A stretch of 55,046 nucleotides of DNA from Catenovulum agarivorans DS-2. GTDB taxonomy: Bacteria > Pseudomonadota > Gammaproteobacteria > Enterobacterales > Alteromonadaceae. The number at the start of each line of letters is the position of its first letter. Positions within the stretch are counted from its first letter, which is position 1. The stretch spans positions 1 to 55,046 of the forward strand of contig NZ_ARZY01000031.1 of NCBI RefSeq assembly GCF_000568405.1, given 5' to 3'. Shown here piece after piece: positions 10,122 through 19,092 of the stretch. The translations under genes were made by a program, and so were the position numbers. The notes beneath the pieces are model-generated. The model did not search any database, was not told the DNA's origin, and was given only the letters and a program-made list of their open reading frames with translations.

Positions 10122-10928
10122 TTAGGCTGCATGGCTAGCAGGTGTTGTGACCTTAGCCGATTTAAGCTGAGTTAAACTTTGTACGGTTTCGGTCCAATAT
10201 ATCAGTTCTAATTGCCCATCTAAGTGCTCCGTGAGCACAGTGCAGTTTTCAATCCAATCACCGTCGTTGCAATACAAAATACCGTTTTTATATTGCATAT
10301 CTGGCTGGTGGATATGACCACAGACAATACCATCAACACCTTTGCTTTTGGCATGTGCAATTGCAGCATCTTTATAGCGTTCTATCGCCGCGGCTGCACC
10401 TTTAACTCTGCTTTTAATATAACCTGCTAATGACCAGTATCCCCAACCCATTTGTTTACGGAAGCCGTTGCAGCACCGATTTAAGAAGAGTAAAAAGTCG
10501 TATAGAACATCACCTAGTTTTGATTGCCATTCACCTAAGCAAACTTGACCATCAAATTCGTCGCCGTGCGTTACAATTAATTTTTGCCCAGTACCTGTGG
10601 TATGGATGATATCTTGGTGAATTTCTATGTCAGCAAAGGTCATTCCGATATATTGGCGTACTTTTTCGTCATGGTTGCCTGGTATGTAGACAACCCGTGT
10701 CCCTTTGTGGGCTTTATCAATTAAACTATCGATAACTTGATTGTGTGCCGCGGGCCAATGTACGCGTTTTTCTAGCGCCCAGATATCAATTATATCACCG
10801 ACCAGGTAAATTGTTTTGGTGCTCACTTGTTCAAGCAGGTCGAGTAGAAAATGTGCTTTGCAGTCTTTGCTGCCCAAATGGATATCTGACAGCCAAATCG
10901 CTTGGTACTGCGTTTTCTTGTGTTTCAT
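10122..10928 (-). CDS. LpxH-like metallophosphoesterase (UDP-2,3-diacylglucosamine diphosphatase family)
   Basis: 268 residues from the ATG at 10928. That start is chosen because AGAGGG lies just upstream and the phosphoesterase domain begins at once; a longer frame to 11000 adds a tail with no family match. The five calcineurin-like motifs are present: LSDIHLGS, GDIIDIW, PGNHDE, THGDEFD and GHIHQPD. Members hydrolyse UDP-2,3-diacylglucosamine in lipid A synthesis or related phosphoesters at the inner membrane. It is longer than E. coli LpxH (about 240) and may be the second, LpxH2-like paralogue. It lies upstream of olsF on the same strand. Confidence 0.8.
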   Translation of the reverse strand: MKHKKTQYQAIWLSDIHLGSKDCKAHFLLDLLEQVSTKTIYLVGDIIDIWALEKRVHWPAAHNQVIDSLIDKAHKGTRVVYIPGNHDEKVRQYIGMTFADIEIHQDIIHTTGTGQKLIVTHGDEFDGQVCLGEWQSKLGDVLYDFLLFLNRCCNGFRKQMGWGYWSLAGYIKSRVKGAAAAIERYKDAAIAHAKSKGVDGIVCGHIHQPDMQYKNGILYCNDGDWIENCTVLTEHLDGQLELIYWTETVQSLTQLKSAKVTTPASHAA

Positions 10929-11049
10929 ATTTGCATCCCTCTTGGTTGAGTTCCCAACGATATAGAAATGACCTTTCTGATTTGTTAGGGATAGATGCAA
11001 ATATGCAGAGATGAGATTAAATTACGTTGACTATTTAATGAACATTCTA

Positions 11050-11514
11050 TTACTGCTCTAAGTACTTTCCAACCGCAGCGAAAAAGCCTTGAGTGTCAAC
11101 AATATCATATCGATTACAATGGCGTTGACCCTGTAAAGTATTGCACAAGTATAACCATCTATTCTGGCCATCTACTTGAACTTCGGCATTGGTATCTAAT
11201 AAAAATGCTTTGCTGCCAAATCGACTTGGTATGTATATACTCTCAGCTACAACACCTAGCTTTTCGTAAGTGATAATTTTAGGGTAAGGCAAAAGCGCTG
11301 CAACAAGCGCCAATAAAGCCAAAAAATACCACTTTGCTTTGCTTGGTTTTTTAGCAACCACAGGTGCTTGAGCGGCCTGAGCCGCTTGTATTTGCGCCAT
11401 TTTTTGTTTAATCAGCGCTTGCTGTTTGTCAATAGCTGCTTTTTGTTGCTTTTGTCTGAGCTGCTTTTGAAACTCTTCTTTATTGAGTAACTGTTGTTTC
11501 TGTGGGCTGTTCAT
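11050..11514 (-). CDS. Hypothetical single-pass membrane protein with charged coiled-coil N-terminus
   Basis: 154 residues; I do not recognise a family. Residues 1-65 are rich in Q, K and A and look like a cytoplasmic coiled coil. Residues about 67-87 form one membrane helix, and about 88-154 form a small probably periplasmic domain with two Cys in CNTLQGQRHC that could form a disulphide. The start lies 35 bases inside the end of the upstream M28-family gene, so the two are likely co-expressed. Confidence 0.6.
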   Translation of the reverse strand: MNSPQKQQLLNKEEFQKQLRQKQQKAAIDKQQALIKQKMAQIQAAQAAQAPVVAKKPSKAKWYFLALLALVAALLPYPKIITYEKLGVVAESIYIPSRFGSKAFLLDTNAEVQVDGQNRWLYLCNTLQGQRHCNRYDIVDTQGFFAAVGKYLEQ

Positions 11515-12913
11515 GCTCTGTCACTTTATTACTGAAGATCAGGCCTTCATTGGCAACACTAAATAAAAAGATACTATAAGTTGCAACATTTTGCTGAATA
11601 GATTCTAAACTGATCTTGTCAAAAGTATCATTTGCAGAGTGTAAGTACTTAAAATAATTATCAGTTTTTTGCACCCAATTAAATATTGGAATATCCAGTG
11701 CAAGCATATGTTGTGTGTTAGTCGCACCACCAGATGCATTATGGCCACGCTCAATCGCCAAATCAGTTGTTAATGTGTGTATCTTATCTGCAAGCTTGAG
11801 CGCCGACTCATCAATATTGGTGTCTAGCCTGAAAATAGACTCGCCACCTAAATCAGCTTCAGTTGCAACAACTATGTGTTTGTCATTTAAGTGTTTAATA
11901 TAGGTTTTTATACCTAGTTGATTAAACTGTGCCGCGGTTACAAAGACAATTTCGATGTCATGTTTTAGTTTATCTTGAAATTGGATTAATTGTTTAATTA
12001 TACCTAAACCAATGCCAATGCCGGCTGCATTATCTAACGCGCCCGTGCCTAAATCCCAAGAATCAATATGTGCGATAAAAACAACTTTGTTTGGATTGTT
12101 TTGACTGTGATCAGCGCTCAGCGTTGCAATAAGGTTGTAGGTATCTACCCAACGGCTTTCGCTATTTTGTAAATTGATGAGTAATGCAACGGGCAGGTTT
12201 CGTGCAAAGAGTCTGTCGAGTAAGTCAGCATCGGCTGGTGAAATCGCTGCTGCCGGAATTTGGGGGGAATTACTGTGATACCTGACTGCGCCTGTATGAG
12301 CCGTTCGGCTTTTGTCAGTAGTTTGTGAACGGATAATGAGTGCCTTAGCCCCTTTATTTGCAGCGATAATCGCTCCTTTTTGGCGGATTCTCTGCATGTT
12401 TAAATAATCTTCTGCTGGACTATGTTCATCTAACTTTCGTGAGATATAAACAATTTTATCTTTTAATTTGTCGGCTTCTACAGAATTTAAATGGTCGAAG
12501 TTATTTATTTTAATTACTTCGGCTTCTAGGCCCTCTGCAGGGGTTGCAACACTGCCACCCAATGATTCAATGACCAATTCATGTTTATACGGAGAAATGA
12601 CCTGTGCCGAGGCGGATATACGCTGCCAATTGCGGACTTTTAGTGGTTGTTTGCTCAAGTGACCAACCGACAGTTCAGTTAGTTGCTGCTCTAACCATTT
12701 CAGTGCGTTTAATTCTTTTGCGCTGCCTAAAGGGCGAGCGCCAATTTCTGTGGTGATGGCTTCAATTTGGTGATACGCATAGTCATCTGATAAAGCTTGG
12801 TTCTTTATCTTTTCAATCATTTGCAGTGACTCGGCTGCAAAACTTACTTTTACTAAAGAAATGATTGATATTAAACTTAACCACGCAGTTTTGGTTTTCA
12901 ACAATTTTTGCAT
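11480..12913 (-). CDS. M28-family (carboxypeptidase Q-like) protein, catalytic Glu pair missing
   Basis: 477 residues with a signal peptide (about 1-27, ending VSFAAES), an inserted PA-like domain at about 130-245, and an M28 peptidase fold. The first metal motif, HIDSWDLGTGALDNAAG, is intact, as are EADLGG and the late LHSANDT. The usual TAEExG signature, which supplies the general base and a zinc ligand, reads TAAQFNQLG (Ala328-Gln329). If this alignment is right the protein is exported but probably inactive as an aminopeptidase. The reading was checked on the minus strand. It overlaps the downstream small membrane-protein gene by 35 bases. Confidence 0.8.
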   Translation of the reverse strand: MQKLLKTKTAWLSLISIISLVKVSFAAESLQMIEKIKNQALSDDYAYHQIEAITTEIGARPLGSAKELNALKWLEQQLTELSVGHLSKQPLKVRNWQRISASAQVISPYKHELVIESLGGSVATPAEGLEAEVIKINNFDHLNSVEADKLKDKIVYISRKLDEHSPAEDYLNMQRIRQKGAIIAANKGAKALIIRSQTTDKSRTAHTGAVRYHSNSPQIPAAAISPADADLLDRLFARNLPVALLINLQNSESRWVDTYNLIATLSADHSQNNPNKVVFIAHIDSWDLGTGALDNAAGIGIGLGIIKQLIQFQDKLKHDIEIVFVTAAQFNQLGIKTYIKHLNDKHIVVATEADLGGESIFRLDTNIDESALKLADKIHTLTTDLAIERGHNASGGATNTQHMLALDIPIFNWVQKTDNYFKYLHSANDTFDKISLESIQQNVATYSIFLFSVANEGLIFSNKVTEHEQPTETTVTQ

Positions 12914-13051
12914 TGAAATAATACTAATTATTTATAATTCAACTAAGCTCAATATTATTGCATTAAAAAGGCCAAGAATCAGCGTACAACTGAAAATATT
13001 AATATCTGAGGTGTGTTGGACCCTTTTGTTTAACTAATTTAGGCAGTTTGC

Positions 13052-15952
13052 ATGGAATTATTACATCAAGCGTATTACTTCTCTGTTGGTGTTAGTACGT
13101 TAGTAGCACTGGTGTTATTTGCACTTGCTGTGGTGAGCTATCACAAAGGTCGGATGATCTCTTTGGGCATTATTTGTATCATGGTGTCTGTTTTTCAGTA
13201 TATTTCAGCGCAACTCATTCTAGAACCTGAGCTACTAGCACAACTCGAATTACGCAGGCTACGCAATATTTGTGTTGTGACCTTTCCAGCAGTTCTGCTT
13301 TATTTCCTCAATACATACTCAAAATTCAAATGGAGCTCGGCAGTTTTTTATCTCGCGTTGACTGTCGGTCTAACGTTTGTTTATGCAAATTTTGCCTTGC
13401 CTTACACAACTCGGTTTAGTTCACTGCCAACAATGCAAACGGTGACTTTGGGCCAACAACAATATTATCTAGCCGTAGGAGAAGCTAGTTGGTGGAGCCA
13501 TGCATGGTTTATTTATTATTTTGTTGTGATGGGGATTGCGCTATACATTGCTAAACGCTTGTTCGAATTAGGCTACAAGGCTATTTCGCTAGCGCTTAGC
13601 AGCTATTTTTTCGTGCAAGTGTCAATGGTCTTTTACGTCTACTTAGCAAATTGGGGGATCCACAAAGATTTTCCGGTTACAGGCTTTGGCTTTTTAATTT
13701 TCATAGCGTTGATGTGTGTGGCGCTAATATACGAATTTAAATTAGCTGACGCTAAGCTCAGACATAAAACGAAAGCCTTGCGCGAAGAAGCGTTTAAACG
13801 TGGGCAACTGGAAAAGGAGCGTGATAAACTCATTCAGTTAGTCCAGGAAGATCCCATTGCAACTCATGTGGTTAACTTAAAAGGTGAAGTTGAACAAACA
13901 AATGCGGCAAGTGTTCGTTTTTGGAAAAGTGATTTGGCGCAGCAAAAGTTTAATTTGGTGGCGTTTTTGCGCCATTGTTTCGAGAGCCATCAGTATGTGC
14001 TTAACATGCACAAAAATACCAAGTTACCTGAGTTTCAATTAAATAATGTTGATTTGTCTGCTTGGCCACAAGCACAGGCGATTAATCATAACGCTTGGCT
14101 CAAAATATATATCTTTCCATTGCATAATCGACAAAAGGAAATTACTCATTTTTGTGTTCGGATTAAGGATGTCTCACAAGAGAAATATGTAGAGCAAGCC
14201 ATAAACAAAATTGCCCAGGGTGTGGTTGGTGAAAGAGGAGACACCTTTTATCAATCTATGGTTCAGAGTTTAAGTCAAATATTCCCTGTTGATTATGTGT
14301 TTATCGCACAAATCTCGCAACAACAGGCAAGTGCTCGCACACTCGCTGTTGCGTATAAAGGTGCAATTGTCGACAACTTTGAATATGCTCTAGAAAATAC
14401 CCCGTGTGATAAAGCGCGCCTAAATGGTTTATGTTGGTATCCGCAAGGGGTACAAGAGGCGTTTCCGCAAGATTTATTGCTGACCGAAATGGGCATTCAG
14501 GGTTATTTAGGGATTGCTTTGCAAGACAGTGAAGGTAATGGCATCGGCATATTAACCCTACTGAGCGCAAGCGAGTTAGATGTTGGCTACCAAGGGCAAG
14601 AAATTTTAAATATCTTTGCGGTGCGTGCAAGTTCTGAATTGCAAATGGAGCGAGCTGAATTAGAAATTAGAAATTTAGCTTATTATGATTATTTGACTCA
14701 GTTGCCGAATCGAGCAAACTTGTTGAATAAACTAGCGACGTTTTTACAGAGCAAAAACCAGCATTTTGCGCTGTTATTGGTTGACTTGGATAACTTTAAA
14801 TTTGTTAACGATGCTTTAGGTAACGATGTAGCGGATGAGTTGTTGCGTAAGGTCGGCCAACGCCTTGCATCCTTCAATGAGTCGCTAGCTGCTCGGTACG
14901 GTGGCGATGAGTTTATTATTATTTGTCAGCCTCAATCGGCTGAAGATATTAGGCTCTATGCAGAGAAGCTCGCCCATTCAGTTATTCAGCGCTTATCCCA
15001 GCCGATTCAAGTTGGCGAGCGAATTGTCAATATTGCCGCGAGTGTTGGTATTTGCCTATTTCCACAGCATAGTACTGATAGGCTTGAAGTTTTACGATTT
15101 GCCGAAACTGCCTTGATGCAGGCTAAAGAGTTGGGGCGAGGGCAATTTTATTTATTTGATCCTGAAATTCAAAAGCGCGTTGAACAACGGATATCGTTAG
15201 AGCATGATTTAAAAAGGGCGATTGCTCAGAATGAGTTTTCTTTATTATATCAACCTCAATTTAATGCTCAGCAGCAAATTTATGGCGCAGAGGTGTTAAT
15301 TCGTTGGATCAGTGAACAAAATGGGTTTGTCTCTCCTGCTGAGTTTATACCTTTAGCTGAAGAAACGGGGTTAATTCATGCTATCGGTGATTGGGTGATT
15401 GAAAGTGCATTGTTGCAAATGACTGTCCTCAATCAATATGCTTCATTTAAACGTTTGTCGATCAATGTGTCGGCATGGCAATTTGCCGATCATAATTTTG
15501 TGAAAAAATTATTAGCGCAGACGGATAAATTTAATATTGATGTTTCAAAAATCACGCTAGAACTGACAGAAACTGGGTTATTGCAAAATGTAGAAGAAGC
15601 TAAAGCTAAGTTGTCAGAGTTACGTGCAGTCGGCTTTAAAATAGCATTAGATGACTTTGGTACAGGTTATTCTTCATTGTCTTACTTGCGGGAATTACCG
15701 TTAGATGAATTAAAAATCGACAAAGCATTTGTTGATGAAGTTGATGGGATAAAACCCGCACCTTTGGTTGAATCTATGGTGTCTATCGCCAAACATCTAA
15801 AATTGTGGGTGGTTGCTGAAGGGGTGGAAACTAAAGCGCAATATCTAGCGTTAGAAAATATGGGGTGTGATCACTACCAAGGTTATTACTTCTCTAAACC
15901 TATTACAGCTGACAAGCTGATTGAGCAGTTAGTGCAGGAGCAACAGGCATAA
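13052..15952 (+). CDS. 7TM-PAS-GAF-GGDEF-EAL c-di-GMP turnover protein
   Basis: 966 residues. About seven membrane helices occupy 1-230, like the N-terminal 7TM sensor of some histidine kinases. A short coiled coil leads to a PAS-like region (about 265-385), a GAF-like region (about 390-545), a GGDEF domain with intact RYGGDEF (617-621) and an EAL domain. The EAL motif reads EVLIRW (Glu747), with Val replacing Ala, a tolerated variant. DDFGTGYSS, LKIDKAF and AEGVETKAQ are intact. Both c-di-GMP synthesis and breakdown are possible; one domain may be regulatory. It is divergent from the M28-family gene. Its stop codon abuts the rpsT terminator from the opposite strand. Confidence 0.9.
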   Translation: MELLHQAYYFSVGVSTLVALVLFALAVVSYHKGRMISLGIICIMVSVFQYISAQLILEPELLAQLELRRLRNICVVTFPAVLLYFLNTYSKFKWSSAVFYLALTVGLTFVYANFALPYTTRFSSLPTMQTVTLGQQQYYLAVGEASWWSHAWFIYYFVVMGIALYIAKRLFELGYKAISLALSSYFFVQVSMVFYVYLANWGIHKDFPVTGFGFLIFIALMCVALIYEFKLADAKLRHKTKALREEAFKRGQLEKERDKLIQLVQEDPIATHVVNLKGEVEQTNAASVRFWKSDLAQQKFNLVAFLRHCFESHQYVLNMHKNTKLPEFQLNNVDLSAWPQAQAINHNAWLKIYIFPLHNRQKEITHFCVRIKDVSQEKYVEQAINKIAQGVVGERGDTFYQSMVQSLSQIFPVDYVFIAQISQQQASARTLAVAYKGAIVDNFEYALENTPCDKARLNGLCWYPQGVQEAFPQDLLLTEMGIQGYLGIALQDSEGNGIGILTLLSASELDVGYQGQEILNIFAVRASSELQMERAELEIRNLAYYDYLTQLPNRANLLNKLATFLQSKNQHFALLLVDLDNFKFVNDALGNDVADELLRKVGQRLASFNESLAARYGGDEFIIICQPQSAEDIRLYAEKLAHSVIQRLSQPIQVGERIVNIAASVGICLFPQHSTDRLEVLRFAETALMQAKELGRGQFYLFDPEIQKRVEQRISLEHDLKRAIAQNEFSLLYQPQFNAQQQIYGAEVLIRWISEQNGFVSPAEFIPLAEETGLIHAIGDWVIESALLQMTVLNQYASFKRLSINVSAWQFADHNFVKKLLAQTDKFNIDVSKITLELTETGLLQNVEEAKAKLSELRAVGFKIALDDFGTGYSSLSYLRELPLDELKIDKAFVDEVDGIKPAPLVESMVSIAKHLKLWVVAEGVETKAQYLALENMGCDHYQGYYFSKPITADKLIEQLVQEQQA

Positions 15953-15986
15953 AAAAACCAGAACCGGTGTTAGCCGTATTCTGGTT
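15951..15986 (-). terminator. Rho-independent terminator of rpsT, shared with the GGDEF-EAL gene
   Basis: AACCAGAA (15956-15963) pairs with TTCTGGTT (15979-15986), with an inner CGG/CCG. Read on the minus strand it is followed by seven T (15951-15957), so it ends rpsT. On the plus strand it follows the GGDEF-EAL stop codon directly but has only three T after the stem. Confidence 0.8.
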
Positions 15987-16009
15987 TCCTGCAATTGTGT
16001 AATTGCGAA

Positions 16010-16270
16010 TTATAAAGCTTTAATCTGAGCAGCTAGGCGGCTCTTATGACGTGCAGCTTTATTTTTGTGGATCAAACCACGAGATGCAAAACGATCCAAA
16101 ATCGGTTGAACGGTTTGGAAAGCAGCAGTTGCGCCTTCTTTGTCACCAGCTGCAATAGCGGCAACAACTTTTTTCAAATACGTACGCATCATTGAGCGGC
16201 GGCTTGCATTATGCTGGCGACTTTTCTCGGCTTGAACCGCGCGCTTCTTAGCAGACTTGATGTTAGCCAA
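16010..16270 (-). CDS. rpsT: 30S ribosomal protein S20
   Basis: 86 residues, the usual S20 length, beginning [18 protein letters not shown] and rich in Lys, Arg and Ala. The conserved segment [18 protein letters not shown] is present near the C-terminus. S20 binds 16S rRNA in the small subunit. It is transcribed alone from a strong promoter at 16322-16350 and ends at the hairpin at 15951-15986. It is divergent from murJ-ribF-ileS, the arrangement common in gammaproteobacteria. Confidence 0.98.
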   Translation of the reverse strand: MANIKSAKKRAVQAEKSRQHNASRRSMMRTYLKKVVAAIAAGDKEGATAAFQTVQPILDRFASRGLIHKNKAARHKSRLAAQIKAL

Positions 16271-16321
16271 AACTAAACTCCTAAAAATCGAAAACAGGGA
16301 TACCCTTTCTAAAGGCGCGGA

Positions 16322-16350
16322 AATATGCCTGTAAAAAGGGAAAATGTCAA
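16322..16350 (-). promoter_or_regulatory. Sigma-70 promoter of rpsT
   Basis: On the minus strand TTGACA (16345-16350), a 17-base spacer and CATATT (16322-16327) are followed by a GC-rich discriminator (CCGCGCC). That is typical of growth-rate and stringently controlled ribosomal promoters. Confidence 0.8.
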
Positions 16351-16528
16351 TCTATTTCGGACAAAAAATGCACTTTTCTTCTAGTAAACCAGCTTACTTA
16401 TTTGCTAATAGATACTAGGGCGTAAATTATCATTCGATTTAATGAAATCAAAGCGAAAAATATGCCACAAAGATCAACTGGCTTTAGTATACTGCAACGC
16501 CTGCTCAATATGAAACTGGATAACACTT

Positions 16529-18085
16529 TTGGCGAAAGGTTTATTAAAATCAGGCATAATTTTTAGTGCAATGACTTTAGTTTCTCGTGTACTTGGATTG
16601 GTACGCGATGTGGTAATCGCAAATCTACTGGGAGCGAGCGCTGCCGCTGACGTTTTTTTTCTGACCAACAAAATTCCCAACTTCTTGCGACGATTGTTTG
16701 CTGAAGGGGCATTTGCACAAGCTTTTGTGCCAGTTCTAACTGAATACAAAGAAAGTCGCAGTTTAGATGAAACTAAATTATTAATTGCCCGTGTTGCAGG
16801 TACCTTGGGTACAATTGTGATGATCACCACCATTTTGGGCGTGATAGGCTCGCCCGTGGTGATTGCGTTATTTGGTACAGGTTGGTTTTTAGATTATTTA
16901 AACGGAGGCCCAGGTACCGCAAACTATCTACTCGCGAGCCTGATGCTCAAAATTACCTTTCCATATTTAATGTTTATCGCAATTACCGCTTTGGCAGGAG
17001 CGGTACTAAATACTTGGGGGAGGTTTGGCGCAGCTGCATTTACACCTGTATTACTCAACATTAGCATGATTAGTGCTGCAATATTTTTTGCTGATTATTT
17101 TGAACAGCCAGCGTTTGCCCTTGCTTGGGGGGTGTTTTTTGGCGGTATTGTCCAGTTTATCTTTCAGTTGCCATTTTTACACAAGGCTGGGTTGATTTGT
17201 CGACCACGTTGGGGTTGGAATGATCCTGGCGTTAAAAAAATTCGCTTGTTAATGTTGCCGGCTTTGTTCGGCGTTTCTGTCAGTCAAATAAACTTGCTGT
17301 TAGATACTGTGTTAGCAAGTTTTTTGCAATTTGGTTCAATTAGTTGGTTGTATTATTCAGACAGGCTATTAGAGTTCCCGCTTGGTTTATTTGGCATTGC
17401 TATCGCTACTGTTATATTGCCTCAGTTATCTAAAGAGCATGTTAATGCTGGCAAACAAGATTTTGCCAACACCATGGATTGGGGTATTCGTATGGTTTGT
17501 ATTTTGGGTATTCCTTCAAGCTTCGGCTTAATGCTGTTGGCTGAGCCTATGCTGATGGTGTTATTTATGCGCGGTGAGTTTAGTGCTTTTGATGCAGCTC
17601 AAAGCCGAATGAGTTTGATGGCGTATGCAGCAGGGTTAATTTGTTTTATGTGGATTAAAGTGCTCGCCAGTGGGTTTTTCTCACGCCAAGACACTAAAAC
17701 ACCTGTTAAAGTTGGTATTTATGCCATGGTACTGAATATGGTGTTTAATCTACTGTTAATTGTTCCGTTTAAGCATGTCGGACTTGCTATGGCTACCAGT
17801 TTATCAGCATTGTTTAACGCTGGGTGCTTATATTACTTTTTACATAAACAAGGCGTATATCGCTTGTCTACTGTTGGAGTAATGACACTAGTTCGGGTTA
17901 TTGCTGCAAGTTGTGTGATGATTGCCACGATCTATTATCTAATGCCCACTCGCATTGAATGGATTGACATGGAGCTAGTAATGCGTGCCTTTTGGCTGGC
18001 TGGATTAATCGGGGTTGGTGCTGCTGTGTATTTATTGTCATTATTTGCAATTGGTTTAAGACTTTGTCATTTGAAAGCTGCATAG
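16529..18085 (+). CDS. murJ: Lipid II flippase MurJ
   Basis: 518 residues with about 14 membrane helices of the MATE/MOP fold. The N-terminus (AKGLLKSGIIFSAMTLVSRV, then LGLVRD) and the ADVFFLTNKIPNFLRRLFAEGAF loop are typical of MurJ/MviN. It flips lipid-linked peptidoglycan precursor across the inner membrane and is essential. The family start point falls on a TTG codon; the nearby ATG at 16510 is in another frame, so TTG is the likely start. It is followed after 51 bases by ribF. Confidence 0.95.
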   Translation: MAKGLLKSGIIFSAMTLVSRVLGLVRDVVIANLLGASAAADVFFLTNKIPNFLRRLFAEGAFAQAFVPVLTEYKESRSLDETKLLIARVAGTLGTIVMITTILGVIGSPVVIALFGTGWFLDYLNGGPGTANYLLASLMLKITFPYLMFIAITALAGAVLNTWGRFGAAAFTPVLLNISMISAAIFFADYFEQPAFALAWGVFFGGIVQFIFQLPFLHKAGLICRPRWGWNDPGVKKIRLLMLPALFGVSVSQINLLLDTVLASFLQFGSISWLYYSDRLLEFPLGLFGIAIATVILPQLSKEHVNAGKQDFANTMDWGIRMVCILGIPSSFGLMLLAEPMLMVLFMRGEFSAFDAAQSRMSLMAYAAGLICFMWIKVLASGFFSRQDTKTPVKVGIYAMVLNMVFNLLLIVPFKHVGLAMATSLSALFNAGCLYYFLHKQGVYRLSTVGVMTLVRVIAASCVMIATIYYLMPTRIEWIDMELVMRAFWLAGLIGVGAAVYLLSLFAIGLRLCHLKAA

Positions 18086-18136
18086 TTTTGTTAGCTAAGT
18101 TATAATCGCGCCGAATTTTTTAGTTAGTGGGCTAGC

Positions 18137-19069
18137 ATGGAGTTAATCCGAGGTATACATAACATCAAACCACAGCACAAAGGCTGTGTTTTGACCATAG
18201 GTAATTTTGATGGTGTTCATTTGGGCCATATGTCAGTTTTGGCACAGCTCAAAGCGAGCAGTGTTCAGCATCAATTGCCTTCTGTTGTGATGACATTTGA
18301 ACCTCAACCCGTTGAAGTATTTAACCCTGCAGCGGCTCCAGCTCGGCTGATACGTTGGCGCGATAAATACCAATTATTGCAACCGCATGTTGACCGGCTT
18401 TTATGCGTGCGCTTTAACCGAGCGTTTGCAAACTTGCCCGCAGATGAATTTGTGAGCGAATTATTGGTCAATAAATTAGGCGTTAAACACTTGGTTATCG
18501 GTGATGACTTTAAGTTTGGTTATAAGCGTCAAGGTGATTTTCATCTGCTACAAGTTTTGGGTGAGCGCTACAACTTTAGTGTAGAAGACACTCAAAGTTG
18601 TATTCTTGGCTCTGAGCGAGTGAGCAGCACGGCTATTCGACAAAGAGTGGCGAATAGTGATTTTACCGGCGCAGAGAAGTTGTTAGGACGGCCATATAGT
18701 GTTTGGGGAACGGTTGTACATGGCGCTAAAAATGGTCGTACAATTGGTTTTCCTACCGCTAATATTTTAATGCATCGTAAAGTTTCCCCTGTGTCTGGTG
18801 TGTTTGCGGTGCAGGTCAAGCTTGATGGCGTTTTATACGATGCCGTGGCGAATGTCGGTTATCGGCCAACTTTAAATGGCACACGGAATCAACTAGAAGT
18901 ACATATTTTCGACTTTAATGGCGATTTATACCAAAAGCGCTTGCAGGTCATATTTAAGCACAAAATTCGTGCTGAACAGAAGTTTCAATCTTTAGCGGCA
19001 TTGCAGCAGCAAATTGCATTAGACTGTGAATCTGCCAAACAATTTTTTGCGCTTGAAAGAGCAGAATAA
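18137..19069 (+). CDS. ribF: Bifunctional riboflavin kinase / FAD synthetase
   Basis: 310 residues. The N-terminal FMN adenylyltransferase domain shows [10 protein letters not shown] and [13 protein letters not shown]; the C-terminal riboflavin kinase domain (from about 185) shows [11 protein letters not shown] and VANVGYRPT. It converts riboflavin to FMN and FAD in the cytoplasm. Its place between murJ and ileS is the conserved gammaproteobacterial order. Confidence 0.97.
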   Translation: MELIRGIHNIKPQHKGCVLTIGNFDGVHLGHMSVLAQLKASSVQHQLPSVVMTFEPQPVEVFNPAAAPARLIRWRDKYQLLQPHVDRLLCVRFNRAFANLPADEFVSELLVNKLGVKHLVIGDDFKFGYKRQGDFHLLQVLGERYNFSVEDTQSCILGSERVSSTAIRQRVANSDFTGAEKLLGRPYSVWGTVVHGAKNGRTIGFPTANILMHRKVSPVSGVFAVQVKLDGVLYDAVANVGYRPTLNGTRNQLEVHIFDFNGDLYQKRLQVIFKHKIRAEQKFQSLAALQQQIALDCESAKQFFALERAE

Positions 19070-19092
19070 CTATCAGGAATACGGCGAAAAAA

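Noticed and set aside
16474-16833. 119-codon minus-strand frame in murJ
   Set aside because: Lies opposite a strongly conserved essential gene and shows no family pattern or ribosome-binding site.
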